Position numbers and translations under genes: made by a program. A stretch of 32,170 nt of DNA from contig CABYFY010000014.1 in the NCBI GenBank assembly GCA_902518355.1, positions 1-32,170 on the forward strand, in the 5' to 3' direction. Of this stretch, positions 17,679 to 26,110 are shown piece after piece. The notes below the pieces were generated by a model. That model was not told the origin of the DNA, did no database searches, and saw nothing but the letters and a program-made list of their open reading frames with translations. The stretch is from an uncultured Bacteroidota bacterium. GTDB taxonomy: Bacteria > Bacteroidota > Bacteroidia > Flavobacteriales > Flavobacteriaceae. Position 1 is the stretch's first letter; every line of letters begins with the position of its first letter.

Positions 17679-19079
17679 ATGAAAAGAAAAGATTTTTTAA
17701 AATTAAGTTCAGCATCGGTTTTTTTAGCAGGTTTAAAATCACACGGCATAAATCCCTCTGATTTAAATTTAAATTATAATTATTCTGAAAATAACTCGCA
17801 ATATATGGGTGATTTTATAGCCCCTAAACTTGACATTGTAAAAGTTGCATTTATCGGAGTAGGAGCAAGAGGTATTGGTCATGCCAAACAAATTGCTAAT
17901 ATTGAGGGTACAGAAGTTGTTGCGATAAGTGATTTGCACCAAGATTTAGCTAAAAAATCGTCTCATATCTGTAAAGAAATAGGAAATAATGAAAGACATA
18001 GAAATATAGCTCTTTACACTGGTAGTGAAAATAAATGGAGAACAATGCTAAAAGAAGTCAAGCCAGATGCTGTTTTTATTTCAACTAACTGGGATAATCA
18101 CGCCCCAATGGCAATTGAAACAATGAAAAATGGTGCTCACGCATTTGTTGAAGTTCCTATGGCTACAACTATTGAAGACCTATGGGAAATTGTTAATATT
18201 TCAGAAAAAACAAGAAAGCATTGCATGATGATGGAAAATGTAAATTATGGGAGAGATGAGTTAATGTATTTAAATATGTGCAGAAAAGGAGTAATTGGTG
18301 ACTTTCTACATGCTGAGGCGGCTTACATACACGAACTTAGATTTCAAATGAAAGAAGAAGACAGAGGGACTGGATCTTGGAGAACTCATCATTATGCTAA
18401 AAGTGTAGGTAACCTCTATCCAACCCATGGGCTTGGTCCAGTAGCCCAGTATATGAATTTAGCTAGGGGTGATGATAACTTTAACTCCTTAGTTTCATAT
18501 TCAACTCCGGCACTAGGACGAAAATATTATGCAGAAAATAATTATGATTCAAATCATAAATGGAATAAGTTAAATTATTCTAACGGAGACATGAATACTT
18601 CAATTATAAAAACAAATATTGGTAGAACAATTATGATTCAATGGGATGAAACAAGCCCAAGACCATATACAAGACATAATTTGATTCAAGGTACAAAGGG
18701 AATATTAGCAGGTTTTCCAACAAGAATTGCATTAGAGGATGGCATGTTAGGATTAACAAAAGACCATCACAGATGGGTTCAAGGAAATGATTTAGAACAT
18801 GTATACGAAAAATACGATCACCCACTGTACAAAAGACTTGGGGCGAAAGCGAAGGAAATGGGAGGTCACGAAGGAATGGATTTTATGATGAGGTACAGAA
18901 TTATTGAATGTTTAAGAAAAGGTAAACCTTTAGATCAAAACGTGTACGAGGGATGCTTTTGGAGTGCTGTAACACCGTTAAGTGCAGATTCTGTAAACAG
19001 TGGAGGAGAACCTCAAAAATTTCCAGATTTTACAAGGGGTAATTGGAAAAAAACTCAATCTCTAGAAATAATTAGTTAA
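17679..19079 (+). CDS. Gfo/Idh/MocA family oxidoreductase, GH109-like (possible alpha-N-acetylgalactosaminidase)
   Basis: The 466-residue protein opens with a Tat-like N-terminus (KRKDFLKLSSASVFLAG, 2-18; KR rather than the usual RR). A Rossmann domain (about 54-180) follows, with AFIGVGARGIGH (57-68) and EVP (158-160). The C-terminal domain carries GTGSWRTHHYAKSVGNLYPT (230-249) and HGLGPVAQYMN (250-260), a pattern I associate with GH109 enzymes, which use tightly bound NAD+ to cleave alpha-GalNAc. The closely related Gfo/Idh/MocA sugar dehydrogenases are the alternative. It starts 8 bp after bshA and ends 2 bp from the convergent dld stop. The sub-family call is moderate; the fold call is firm. 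Confidence 0.85.
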   Translation: MKRKDFLKLSSASVFLAGLKSHGINPSDLNLNYNYSENNSQYMGDFIAPKLDIVKVAFIGVGARGIGHAKQIANIEGTEVVAISDLHQDLAKKSSHICKEIGNNERHRNIALYTGSENKWRTMLKEVKPDAVFISTNWDNHAPMAIETMKNGAHAFVEVPMATTIEDLWEIVNISEKTRKHCMMMENVNYGRDELMYLNMCRKGVIGDFLHAEAAYIHELRFQMKEEDRGTGSWRTHHYAKSVGNLYPTHGLGPVAQYMNLARGDDNFNSLVSYSTPALGRKYYAENNYDSNHKWNKLNYSNGDMNTSIIKTNIGRTIMIQWDETSPRPYTRHNLIQGTKGILAGFPTRIALEDGMLGLTKDHHRWVQGNDLEHVYEKYDHPLYKRLGAKAKEMGGHEGMDFMMRYRIIECLRKGKPLDQNVYEGCFWSAVTPLSADSVNSGGEPQKFPDFTRGNWKKTQSLEIIS

Positions 19080-19081
19080 AA

Positions 19082-20773
19082 TTATTTCCAGTTTTTAAGT
19101 TTACTTGACATACCAATTCCTGGGTTAAATGTGTTTGTTGGATCTAGTGTTTTGTAAAAATTCATTAAAGTATCATTTGCCTTATATTCATGACCAACAT
19201 TATGTTCTGCAGGGAATTCAGCACCTCTTTTTATGTAGGATTCTAATAATTGATTTTTGAGATTTTCAGCATTTACTCCCTTTTTTAAAATATAATTTTG
19301 GTGTTGTACATGACAAAATAAATGTCCATAATAAAATTTCTTTTCAATTTGATCATCGATTTCTTTGGGTAATTGTTCAAACCAATATTTTTCATTTCTT
19401 GGAAATGCAACATCTAAAGACATCATTTCACCGACTTTATTAATATTCAGCGAATGGTATCTTCCTATTGCACTTGCTGAAACAAATCGATGAAGTGAAG
19501 CTTTTTGACCTTCTTTTTTACTACATTCAAAAAAATCACCATCACGCTCGTTGAAAAACTGTTTAAAATATTTCCTTGCCTCATTGATGCCCTCATCTGA
19601 CATTTCAATTATCCAATGATGTTCAAATCTGTCTCTAAATTGCTCCATTCTTTTTGGTAAATGATTAGGAAAAAGCAGACTTAAAAATTGCATAAGTCTA
19701 TCTGAAAATTTATCTGGTAAAAATTTAATTTTTCCAGCAATAATATCAATATTTCGTTTTAATTCAAATAGAGTCGGCAGAAAGTTTGTACCTAGTTTTT
19801 CAATAACAATGAAATTATCCTTACTGTATTTCTTTGCTGCATCATAACAGTCCCTATGTAAATAATCTCCCAGGGTTGGTAAATTTTTGAATTTTGACAA
19901 GATTTCCCTTCTTAATTTCCAAAATATATCTGGTTTATTTGTTCCAAGATAAAATACCTTATTATTTTTAGGTTTTGGATAAGTATCTAATCTTAAAGCA
20001 AAAACTACTAATTTTCCTGAACTTCCTGACGCGCCATATAATAATCTTTTATCCGAATTATATCTAGCTGGTGTATCTTCATCAATTCCTCTTACTATTT
20101 TAGAATATTTATCGTCTGACGCAAGTTTATTATTGTAAATAATGTCTCTATCATTATAATTTTTGTTTTGCAAATTCTTTAATATTGTCTTTGGATTATC
20201 ACCTAAATTAATTCCAAGTTCATTGACTAATTCTAATTTTCCATTTTCATCAACCCTGGCATAAAGTGCCAATTCCGTGTATGCAGGTCCTCTCTGAACT
20301 AAAGATCCTCCTGAATTATTACAAACACCTCCAACAATTGATGCACCAATCGAAGTTGAACCTATTACTGAATGAGGGTCTCTGTTAAAAGGCTTCAATT
20401 TAGTTTCTAAATCATATAATGTACTTCCAGAAAGAGCTATGATTTGATTAGCATTATTTATTAGATGAATATCATTTATACGTAATGTATTAATGATTAT
20501 TACTGGTCTATCATAATCATTTCCATAAGGGGTAGAACCACCAGTTAACCCTGTATTAGCAGCTTGCATAATAATGATAAAATCATTAGAAACACATATT
20601 TCAATAAGCTTCCATAATTCTAACAAATTTCCTGGTTTTAGAACAGCTATTGCTTCTCCATTTCCGTATCTCCATCCGTTTATAAATGGTTGTTTTTGCC
20701 ACTTATGGGTCAATACATACTTATTACCAATAACTGATTTGAATTCATTAAGAACATCAAGATAATTATTCAT
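19082..20773 (-). CDS. dld: Quinone-dependent D-lactate dehydrogenase (E. coli Dld type)
   Basis: This FAD enzyme oxidises D-lactate to pyruvate at the membrane and reduces quinone. The 563 residues are close to E. coli Dld (571). The FAD-binding half shows MQAANTGLTGGSTPYG (69-84), PHSVIGSTSIGASIVGG (133-149) and NNSGGSLVQRGPAYTE (152-167), nearly identical to E. coli Dld as I remember it. The C-terminal half corresponds to the membrane-associated cap domain and ends with NVGHEY and an LDPTNTFNPGIGM segment. This Dld class is much more familiar in Proteobacteria, so acquisition by transfer is possible. It diverges from aroC across 106 bp containing a duplicated palindrome, and converges on the GH109-like gene with 2 bp between stops. 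Confidence 0.94.
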   Translation of the reverse strand: MNNYLDVLNEFKSVIGNKYVLTHKWQKQPFINGWRYGNGEAIAVLKPGNLLELWKLIEICVSNDFIIIMQAANTGLTGGSTPYGNDYDRPVIIINTLRINDIHLINNANQIIALSGSTLYDLETKLKPFNRDPHSVIGSTSIGASIVGGVCNNSGGSLVQRGPAYTELALYARVDENGKLELVNELGINLGDNPKTILKNLQNKNYNDRDIIYNNKLASDDKYSKIVRGIDEDTPARYNSDKRLLYGASGSSGKLVVFALRLDTYPKPKNNKVFYLGTNKPDIFWKLRREILSKFKNLPTLGDYLHRDCYDAAKKYSKDNFIVIEKLGTNFLPTLFELKRNIDIIAGKIKFLPDKFSDRLMQFLSLLFPNHLPKRMEQFRDRFEHHWIIEMSDEGINEARKYFKQFFNERDGDFFECSKKEGQKASLHRFVSASAIGRYHSLNINKVGEMMSLDVAFPRNEKYWFEQLPKEIDDQIEKKFYYGHLFCHVQHQNYILKKGVNAENLKNQLLESYIKRGAEFPAEHNVGHEYKANDTLMNFYKTLDPTNTFNPGIGMSSKLKNWK

Positions 20774-20819
20774 TTAGGCTTAAAATATATTCATAAATTT
20801 AAAACCATTATTTTTAAAT

Positions 20820-20850
20820 ATTATTAATAATTTTTAGAAGTTATTAATAA
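20820..20850. promoter_or_regulatory. Twin palindrome in the dld/aroC divergent promoter region
   Basis: The perfect 10-bp palindrome ttattaataa occurs at 20821-20830 (extendable to 12 bp, 20820-20831) and again at 20841-20850. The copies are exactly 20 bp apart, about two helical turns, so both would face the same side of the DNA. They lie in the 106-bp gap between the divergent dld and aroC starts. This looks like a pair of operator half-sites or a cooperative binding site, but AT-rich sequence makes such palindromes less surprising. Confidence 0.4.
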
Positions 20851-20879
20851 ACTATATTTTTAACCACTCATTTAACTTT

Positions 20880-21941
20880 ATGAATAATTCTTTTGGAAAT
20901 ATTTTTAGATTAACAACTTTTGGTGAATCTCACGGGAAGGCGATTGGTGGAACAATTGATGGTTGTCCTGCTGGACATAAAATTAATCTTGAACATATTT
21001 CAAATGAAATGCAAAGAAGAAAACCAGGTCAATCTAAAATTGTTACACAAAGAAAAGAGGAAGATTCAGTTGAATTTCTCTCTGGAATTTTTGAAGGAGT
21101 AACAACGGGTACACCAATTGGTTTTTTAATTAAGAATAATGACCAAAAAAGTAAAGACTATGATCATTTAAAAGATTCATTTAGGCCAAGTCATGCAGAT
21201 TTTGTTTATGAAAAAAAATATGGTTTTAGAGATTATAGAGGGGGAGGTAGGAGTTCAGCTAGAGAAACAGCATGCAGAGTTGTTGCAGGTGCAATAGCTA
21301 AACAAATTTTAGATAATATTAAAATCAATGCATACACTAAATCTATTGGAAATGTTTCTCTTGATGATAATTACATACTTGATAATCACAAAAATATTGA
21401 AGATAGTATAGTTCGTTGCCCAGAAAAGACCACATCTGATAAGATGATAGCTGAAATAAAAAATGCACGAAAAAATGGTGATACTTTAGGTGGTATTGTA
21501 AAATGTGTTATAAAAAATGTACCAGTTGGTTTAGGCGAGCCTGTCTTTAATAAGCTTCATTCAGAGTTAGGGAGAGCTATGTTATCAATTAATGCTGTAA
21601 AAGGGTTTGAATATGGAAGTGGTTTTAATGGTACTAAAATGAAAGGATCAGAACATAATGATATTATTCAACCTGACGAATCCACACTGAGCAATTATTC
21701 CGGTGGTATTCAGGGAGGAATCAGTAACGGAATGGATATATATTTTAGTGTAGCCTTTAAACCCGTAGCTACAATAATGAAAGATCAACAAAGCATAAAT
21801 TCTGATGGGAAAGAATCAATTATTAAAGGAAAGGGTAGACATGATCCTTGTGTGGTGCCCAGAGCTATCCCAATAGTCGAAGCAATGGCTGCAATGGTTA
21901 TTTTAGATTATTATTTAATTAATAAAACAAAAACAATATGA
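20880..21941 (+). CDS. aroC: Chorismate synthase
   Basis: AroC converts EPSP to chorismate using reduced FMN, the last step of the shikimate pathway. The 353 residues match the bacterial length. The N-terminus [20 protein letters not shown] (5-24) with the catalytic His in GESHG is diagnostic. [10 protein letters not shown], the FMN/substrate segment [20 protein letters not shown], and the C-terminal [11 protein letters not shown] are all present. It heads a plus-strand operon: its TGA overlaps the symporter's ATG (ATGA, 21938-21941). No clear TAnnTTTG promoter is visible upstream; tatatttt at 20854-20861 is a near match. Confidence 0.97.
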   Translation: MNNSFGNIFRLTTFGESHGKAIGGTIDGCPAGHKINLEHISNEMQRRKPGQSKIVTQRKEEDSVEFLSGIFEGVTTGTPIGFLIKNNDQKSKDYDHLKDSFRPSHADFVYEKKYGFRDYRGGGRSSARETACRVVAGAIAKQILDNIKINAYTKSIGNVSLDDNYILDNHKNIEDSIVRCPEKTTSDKMIAEIKNARKNGDTLGGIVKCVIKNVPVGLGEPVFNKLHSELGRAMLSINAVKGFEYGSGFNGTKMKGSEHNDIIQPDESTLSNYSGGIQGGISNGMDIYFSVAFKPVATIMKDQQSINSDGKESIIKGKGRHDPCVVPRAIPIVEAMAAMVILDYYLINKTKTI

Positions 21942-23206
21942 GATTAAGAAACCTACCACTACATTGGAAAATTATTTTAGGAATGTTTCTTGGGGTTTTA
22001 TTTGGTTTTTTGATGTCTAATTTTGATTCGACAGGAAAAGAATTAATTTCAAATTGGATAAAGCCTTTTGGAACTATTTTTATTAATGCCCTAAAATTAA
22101 TTGCTATACCGTTGATTCTGGCATCCTTAATCAAAGGAATTTCTGATTTGAAAGATATTTCCAAACTTTCAAAAATGGGAGGTATTACTATAACTACTTA
22201 TTTAATTACAACCGTAATTGCCGTTAGTGTTGGTTTAGCAATTGTCAATATTGTAAAACCTGGAAATTCTATCTCTGATGAAACTAGAGTTGAGTTGCTA
22301 AATGCATATGAAGATGATGCAGATAAAAAAAGAGAAGCTGCTGCTGAAACAAAAAAATCTGGACCTCTACAACCAATAATTGATATAGTTCCGTCAAATA
22401 TTATTAGTGCTGCTACAGATAACAAAAATATGCTTCAAATAATTTTCTTTTCTATTTTATTTGGCATTTCTATGATTCTCATTCCTGAGAATAAGTCAAA
22501 ACCACTAAAAGATTTTTTTGACTCACTGAACGAAGTAATATTAAAAATAATTGACCTCATTATGAGTTTTGCCCCTTATGGTGTTTTTGCCCTACTTACA
22601 ACACTTATCGTCGAAGCACCCAGGTGGGACCTATTAAAAAGCTTATTACTTTACTCAATAACACTTATAATAGGTTTATTTTCATTGATTGTAATATATA
22701 CAATTGCTGTAAGATTAATTCTAAATAAAAGTCCTAACTTTTTTTTTAAGGGAATATTACCCGCACAACTAGTAGCCTTTTCAACAAGTTCTAGCGCAGC
22801 GACTCTACCTGTAACTATGGATAGAGTTCATAATAACTTGAATGTTAAAAAAGAGGTGTCAAGTTTTGTTTTACCAATTGGCGCTACTATAAATATGGAC
22901 GGAACGGCAGTTTATCAGGCCATCGCTGCTGTATTTATTGCTCAAACATTTGGACTTGATTTATCCATAACAGCTCAACTTGGAATCATTGTTACAGCAA
23001 CTTTAGCATCAATAGGTGCAGCTGCAGTACCAAGTGCTGGAATTATTGTTCTTGTAATTGTATTAGCTCAAGCAGGAATTCCAGAAGCTGGATTAGCTCT
23101 AATATTTGCTGTTGACAGACCTCTTGACATGTGCAGAACAGTGGTAAATATCACTGGCGACGCAACTGTGTCTATGTTTGTTGATAAAATTGTTTCAAAA
23201 AAATGA
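21938..23206 (+). CDS. Dicarboxylate/amino acid:cation symporter (DAACS family)
   Basis: The 422-residue polytopic protein belongs to the GltP/DctA/glutamate transporter family, which couples uptake of dicarboxylates or acidic amino acids to H+ or Na+. Signatures are [11 protein letters not shown] (281-291, re-entrant loop HP1), [10 protein letters not shown] (319-328, TM7) and [17 protein letters not shown] (about 395-411, TM8 substrate site). The Arg in DMCRT is the side chain that favours acidic amino acids in glutamate/aspartate carriers, though the exact substrate remains open. A charged loop rich in D, K, E and A (about 124-142) separates membrane segments. It is coupled to aroC and to ung by ATGA overlaps on both sides. 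Confidence 0.93.
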   Translation: MRLRNLPLHWKIILGMFLGVLFGFLMSNFDSTGKELISNWIKPFGTIFINALKLIAIPLILASLIKGISDLKDISKLSKMGGITITTYLITTVIAVSVGLAIVNIVKPGNSISDETRVELLNAYEDDADKKREAAAETKKSGPLQPIIDIVPSNIISAATDNKNMLQIIFFSILFGISMILIPENKSKPLKDFFDSLNEVILKIIDLIMSFAPYGVFALLTTLIVEAPRWDLLKSLLLYSITLIIGLFSLIVIYTIAVRLILNKSPNFFFKGILPAQLVAFSTSSSAATLPVTMDRVHNNLNVKKEVSSFVLPIGATINMDGTAVYQAIAAVFIAQTFGLDLSITAQLGIIVTATLASIGAAAVPSAGIIVLVIVLAQAGIPEAGLALIFAVDRPLDMCRTVVNITGDATVSMFVDKIVSKK

Positions 23207-23871
23207 AAATAAAGTTAGATGATACGTGGAAAAAGCATCTAAATCATCATATTAATTCAGAAGGATTTAAAAATCTCGTTTCATTTGTAAAAAGTGAATA
23301 CCAAAACCATATATGTTATCCCAAAGGAGGTTTGATATTTTCATCTCTGAATAATTGTAAATTTGAAAATGTTAAATTGGTAATTCTTGGTCAAGATCCA
23401 TATCACAATCCAAATCAAGCTAATGGTCTAGCTTTTTCAGTTCCTAAATTAATTGAAAAACCACCCTCACTCATAAATATATTTAAGGAGATTGAACAAG
23501 ATTTAAATATTAAATATAGCGCTAGTGGTGATCTTATGCATTGGGTTAGGCAAGGGGTGCTATTACTTAATTCTACACTTACAGTCAGAAAGAATAATCC
23601 CGGAAGTCATCAAAATCAAGGTTGGGAAGATTTTACGGATGAAATAATAAAAGTTATTTCTTTAAAAAAAAGAAATGTAGTGTTTATGCTATGGGGAAAT
23701 TATGCAAAGAATAAAAGCAAATTAATCGACCATAACAAACATCTTGTGTTACTTTCAGGTCATCCATCTCCGCTAAGTGCGAATAGAGGATATTGGTTTG
23801 GTAATAATCATTTTAGCAAAACAAATAAATATTTTAAGGAAAAAAATATAAAAGAAATTAAATGGAGTTGA
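23203..23871 (+). CDS. ung: Uracil-DNA glycosylase (family 1)
   Basis: UNG removes uracil from DNA in base-excision repair. The 222 residues match the usual length. The catalytic water-activating motif GQDPYH is followed by NPNQANGLAFSV, where family 1 usually has GxxQAHGLxFSV; the H-to-N change is a minor variation. LLLNSTLTV and the C-terminal GHPSPLS minor-groove loop with catalytic His are present. It overlaps the symporter gene by 4 bp. Its TGA stop directly abuts the stop of the convergent nucleoside phosphorylase, with no intervening base. Confidence 0.95.
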   Translation: MKIKLDDTWKKHLNHHINSEGFKNLVSFVKSEYQNHICYPKGGLIFSSLNNCKFENVKLVILGQDPYHNPNQANGLAFSVPKLIEKPPSLINIFKEIEQDLNIKYSASGDLMHWVRQGVLLLNSTLTVRKNNPGSHQNQGWEDFTDEIIKVISLKKRNVVFMLWGNYAKNKSKLIDHNKHLVLLSGHPSPLSANRGYWFGNNHFSKTNKYFKEKNIKEIKWS

Positions 23872-24708
23872 CTATATTTTTTTTAATGTATATCTTACTA
23901 GTGACTCAATAATTTCATTCGGCTTTTTAGAATATAGATTATTAACTCTATTTGCTAATATTGCATTTAATGAAATAGCATTATGACCCAAAAAATCTGA
24001 TAAACCATAAATTATAGCTGTCTCCATCTCAAGATTTGTAACCTTATGATTTTTAAATAAAATTCTATTTAACTTTTCCAAATTAATTAAGCTTTCAGCT
24101 GGTATTCGTGTTTTTCTTCCCTGAAATGCATAGAAACCATTGCATGTTGCTGTCAATCCCTTAACAAGATTATTAGAATAAAATTTTTCAAATAATTTCC
24201 TTGAAGACTTAAAACAATTTAAATTAAGATTTTCAAAAGAAATGATATTAATATTGTCACTTTTGTAATCATCTAAATCATAGAATGAAAGTTGAGAATT
24301 TAAATCAATTGCATATTCGCTTATCAAATGGGAATTAACCTCAATATTCTCAGAAATGGATCCGGAAGTTCCTATTCTTATAAAATTTAAACTTTCATGT
24401 TTAGTTTTATAGCATTGGTTAGTAAAATCATAATTAAATAAAGCATCTACTTCATTTATAACAATATCAATATTACTACCACCAATTCCAGTTGAAATAA
24501 CTGAAATTCTTTTATTGTTAAATGAACCTGTAACAGATTTAAACTCTCTATTTTGAATTACAAATTCAATAGTGTCAAAATACTTACTAATCGAATCAAC
24601 TCTATTAGGGTCACCCACTAAAATTATGTCTGTTGAAAGTTGACCTGGTTTTAAATGAAGATGATAAATACTATTATCAATATTGGTAATAATTTCAGAT
24701 GAACTCAT
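23872..24708 (-). CDS. Nucleoside phosphorylase (uridine phosphorylase-like)
   Basis: This 278-residue protein belongs to the PNP/UDP phosphorylase family, which splits nucleosides with phosphate. GDPNRV (32-37) binds phosphate, STGIGG (72-77) corresponds to the usual STGMGG, RIGTSGSI (111-118) is the nucleoside/phosphate strand, and NLEMETA near the C-terminus carries the ribose-binding M-E pair. Uridine preference is suggested by overall pattern, but purine activity cannot be excluded. It is the last gene of the oxygenase-SUI1-phosphorylase operon, 2 bp after the SUI1 stop. An AGGAGG lies 6 nt before its ATG, unusual for Bacteroidota. Role: pyrimidine or purine salvage. Confidence 0.88.
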   Translation of the reverse strand: MSSSEIITNIDNSIYHLHLKPGQLSTDIILVGDPNRVDSISKYFDTIEFVIQNREFKSVTGSFNNKRISVISTGIGGSNIDIVINEVDALFNYDFTNQCYKTKHESLNFIRIGTSGSISENIEVNSHLISEYAIDLNSQLSFYDLDDYKSDNINIISFENLNLNCFKSSRKLFEKFYSNNLVKGLTATCNGFYAFQGRKTRIPAESLINLEKLNRILFKNHKVTNLEMETAIIYGLSDFLGHNAISLNAILANRVNNLYSKKPNEIIESLVRYTLKKI

Positions 24709-24710
24709 TT

Positions 24711-25046
24711 TTAACCTCCTACACGTTTAACCTTATATCCTACAGCTGTAAGGAAACTCATGATTTCAACTCTAATATTTCCTTGAATAATGATTGTATA
24801 ATCCTTAACAGAACCTCCTACAGAAAATTTTTGTTTTATTTTCTTTGCTAGTAGTTTAATATCAGATTTTTTAATATTTTCAAATCCGTCAATTATGATT
24901 GTAGGTCTGCCGTTTCTTTTTTCGTACTTACAAATTAAAGGATTGGACTGACTGTGAGAATAATTTGATGTTTTTGTTTCAACAGTAGAACTTTCTGAAA
25001 ATTTATGATCTGGAAATATATTTTTTAATTGATCTTTTAAATCCAT
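24711..25046 (-). CDS. SUI1/eIF1-like translation factor (YciH family)
   Basis: The 111-residue protein has a variable N-terminus (about 1-35) and an SUI1 domain (about 36-111). The domain reads NGRPTIIIDGF, then KKSDIKLLAKKIKQKFSVGG, then a VKDYTIIIQGN strand and the C-terminal GYKVKRVGG. The basic GG-loop between strands is the ribosome-contacting feature of eIF1/YciH proteins. Bacterial YciH is thought to influence initiation fidelity and is not essential in E. coli. Its start overlaps the oxygenase stop by one base (TAATG), so the two are translationally coupled. Confidence 0.9.
   Translation of the reverse strand: MDLKDQLKNIFPDHKFSESSTVETKTSNYSHSQSNPLICKYEKRNGRPTIIIDGFENIKKSDIKLLAKKIKQKFSVGGSVKDYTIIIQGNIRVEIMSFLTAVGYKVKRVGG
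24715..24720 (-). promoter_or_regulatory. Strong Shine-Dalgarno-like sequence before the nucleoside phosphorylase
   Basis: The minus strand reads aggagg, then six bases, then ATG at 24708. It lies inside the last codons of the SUI1 gene (Val-Gly-Gly-stop). Bacteroidota genes rarely use Shine-Dalgarno sequences, and none of the neighbouring starts has one this strong. It may be a genuine ribosome site or a by-product of the Gly-Gly C-terminus. Confidence 0.45.
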
Positions 25047-25996
25047 TATTTTTTAAGTAAACCTAATTCGATTAGCCTTTCCTCAAGAAATTCACCAGCA
25101 GTAATGTCATCATATGCTTTTGGTAACTCATCACTAACACATGAATCAAGAACATTTAATTTCATTTCACTAACAGGATGCATGAAAAAAGGAATTGAAT
25201 ATCTTGATTTTCTTAGTAACTCTTTGTCAGGGTTAACAACTCTATGGACAGTCGATTTTAAAACATTATTAGTATGTCTTGAAAGCATATCTCCAATATT
25301 AATCATTAGCTCATCCTCAGTTGCAACTGCATCAATCCACTCACCATTAGTATTTAAAACTTGTAGCCCTCTTCCGTGAGCACCCATTAATAATGTGATT
25401 AAATTAATATCTCCATGTGCAGCAGCTCTAACAGCCTCTTTAGGATCTTCTTTTATTGGTGGGTAATGAATAGGTCTTAAAATTGAATTACCATTATGAA
25501 TAAAATTATCAAAATAATTTTCATCAAGATCTAAATATAGTGCAAGAGCACGAAGAACATATTTTGCGGTTTTTTCCAATGTTTTATATACTTCCTCACC
25601 GACCTTGTTAAACTCAGGAAGCTCGTCAATAATAATATTTGGAAAATAGCTATACTTAGTTATATCTTCATCAGAAATATATTGACCAAAATGCCAATAT
25701 TCTTTTAAATCTCCATGTTTACTTCCTTTTGCACTTTCTTTACCAAAAGACACATATCCACGTTGACCTGAAAATTCCGGATGCTCATACTTTCTTTTAA
25801 CTTCAACAGGGAGGTCAAAGAAAAGTTTTATTTGACTATAGAGTCTCTTTGTTAAATCTTCATCTAAAAAATGTCCTCTTACAGCACAAAAGCCAATATC
25901 TTGAAAAGCCTTTCCAATTGATTGAACAAATAATGACTTTTTATTTTTATCGTCACTTAAAAAGTCTCTTAAATCTACAGAAGGAATATGATTCAT
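25046..25996 (-). CDS. 2-oxoglutarate/Fe(II)-dependent oxygenase, isopenicillin-N-synthase-like
   Basis: I place the start at the ATG at 25996 (MNHIPSVDLRDF, 316 aa). An upstream in-frame TTG at 26020 overlaps a good promoter element (26018-26025) and would lie before the transcript. The N-terminal DIOX_N-like part (4-110) includes GYVSFGKE. The catalytic jelly roll carries HGD (His194, Asp196), His251 in STVHRV, and RYS (Arg265, Ser267) for 2-oxoglutarate, so the iron and cosubstrate residues are complete. The substrate is unknown; this fold covers antibiotic, hormone and small-molecule oxidases. It heads an operon with the SUI1-like factor and nucleoside phosphorylase. Confidence 0.9.
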   Translation of the reverse strand: MNHIPSVDLRDFLSDDKNKKSLFVQSIGKAFQDIGFCAVRGHFLDEDLTKRLYSQIKLFFDLPVEVKRKYEHPEFSGQRGYVSFGKESAKGSKHGDLKEYWHFGQYISDEDITKYSYFPNIIIDELPEFNKVGEEVYKTLEKTAKYVLRALALYLDLDENYFDNFIHNGNSILRPIHYPPIKEDPKEAVRAAAHGDINLITLLMGAHGRGLQVLNTNGEWIDAVATEDELMINIGDMLSRHTNNVLKSTVHRVVNPDKELLRKSRYSIPFFMHPVSEMKLNVLDSCVSDELPKAYDDITAGEFLEERLIELGLLKK

Positions 25997-26017
25997 TTTA
26001 TTTAGTTTTTTGTTAAT

Positions 26018-26025
26018 CAAAGATA
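26018..26025 (-). promoter_or_regulatory. Predicted Bacteroidota -7 promoter element for the oxygenase operon
   Basis: The minus strand reads tatctttg, a perfect match to the Bacteroidota sigma-A consensus TAnnTTTG. A transcript would begin about 6 nt downstream (near 26011), some 15 nt before the ATG at 25996. I see no clear TTG -33 box at the usual distance. The position supports the shorter oxygenase start. Confidence 0.55.
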
Positions 26026-26070
26026 ATAAATGTTGATAACTTAGATTTTTAAGTATGATTTGAGATTGTC

Positions 26071-26080
26071 AGTTATAACT
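26071..26080. promoter_or_regulatory. Perfect 10-bp palindrome between divergent oxygenase and E1 genes
   Basis: The sequence agttataact is a perfect palindrome near the middle of the gap between the divergent starts at 25996 and 26111. It could be an operator, but a single short AT-rich palindrome is weak evidence. Confidence 0.25.
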
Positions 26081-26110
26081 AAAAATTAATAATTTGCTTA
26101 ATAATAGCTC

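Noticed and set aside
26018-26020. TTG start adding eight residues to the oxygenase
   Set aside because: It lies within the predicted -7 promoter element, and the added residues (MINKKLNK) do not fit the domain start; ATG at 25996 is better.
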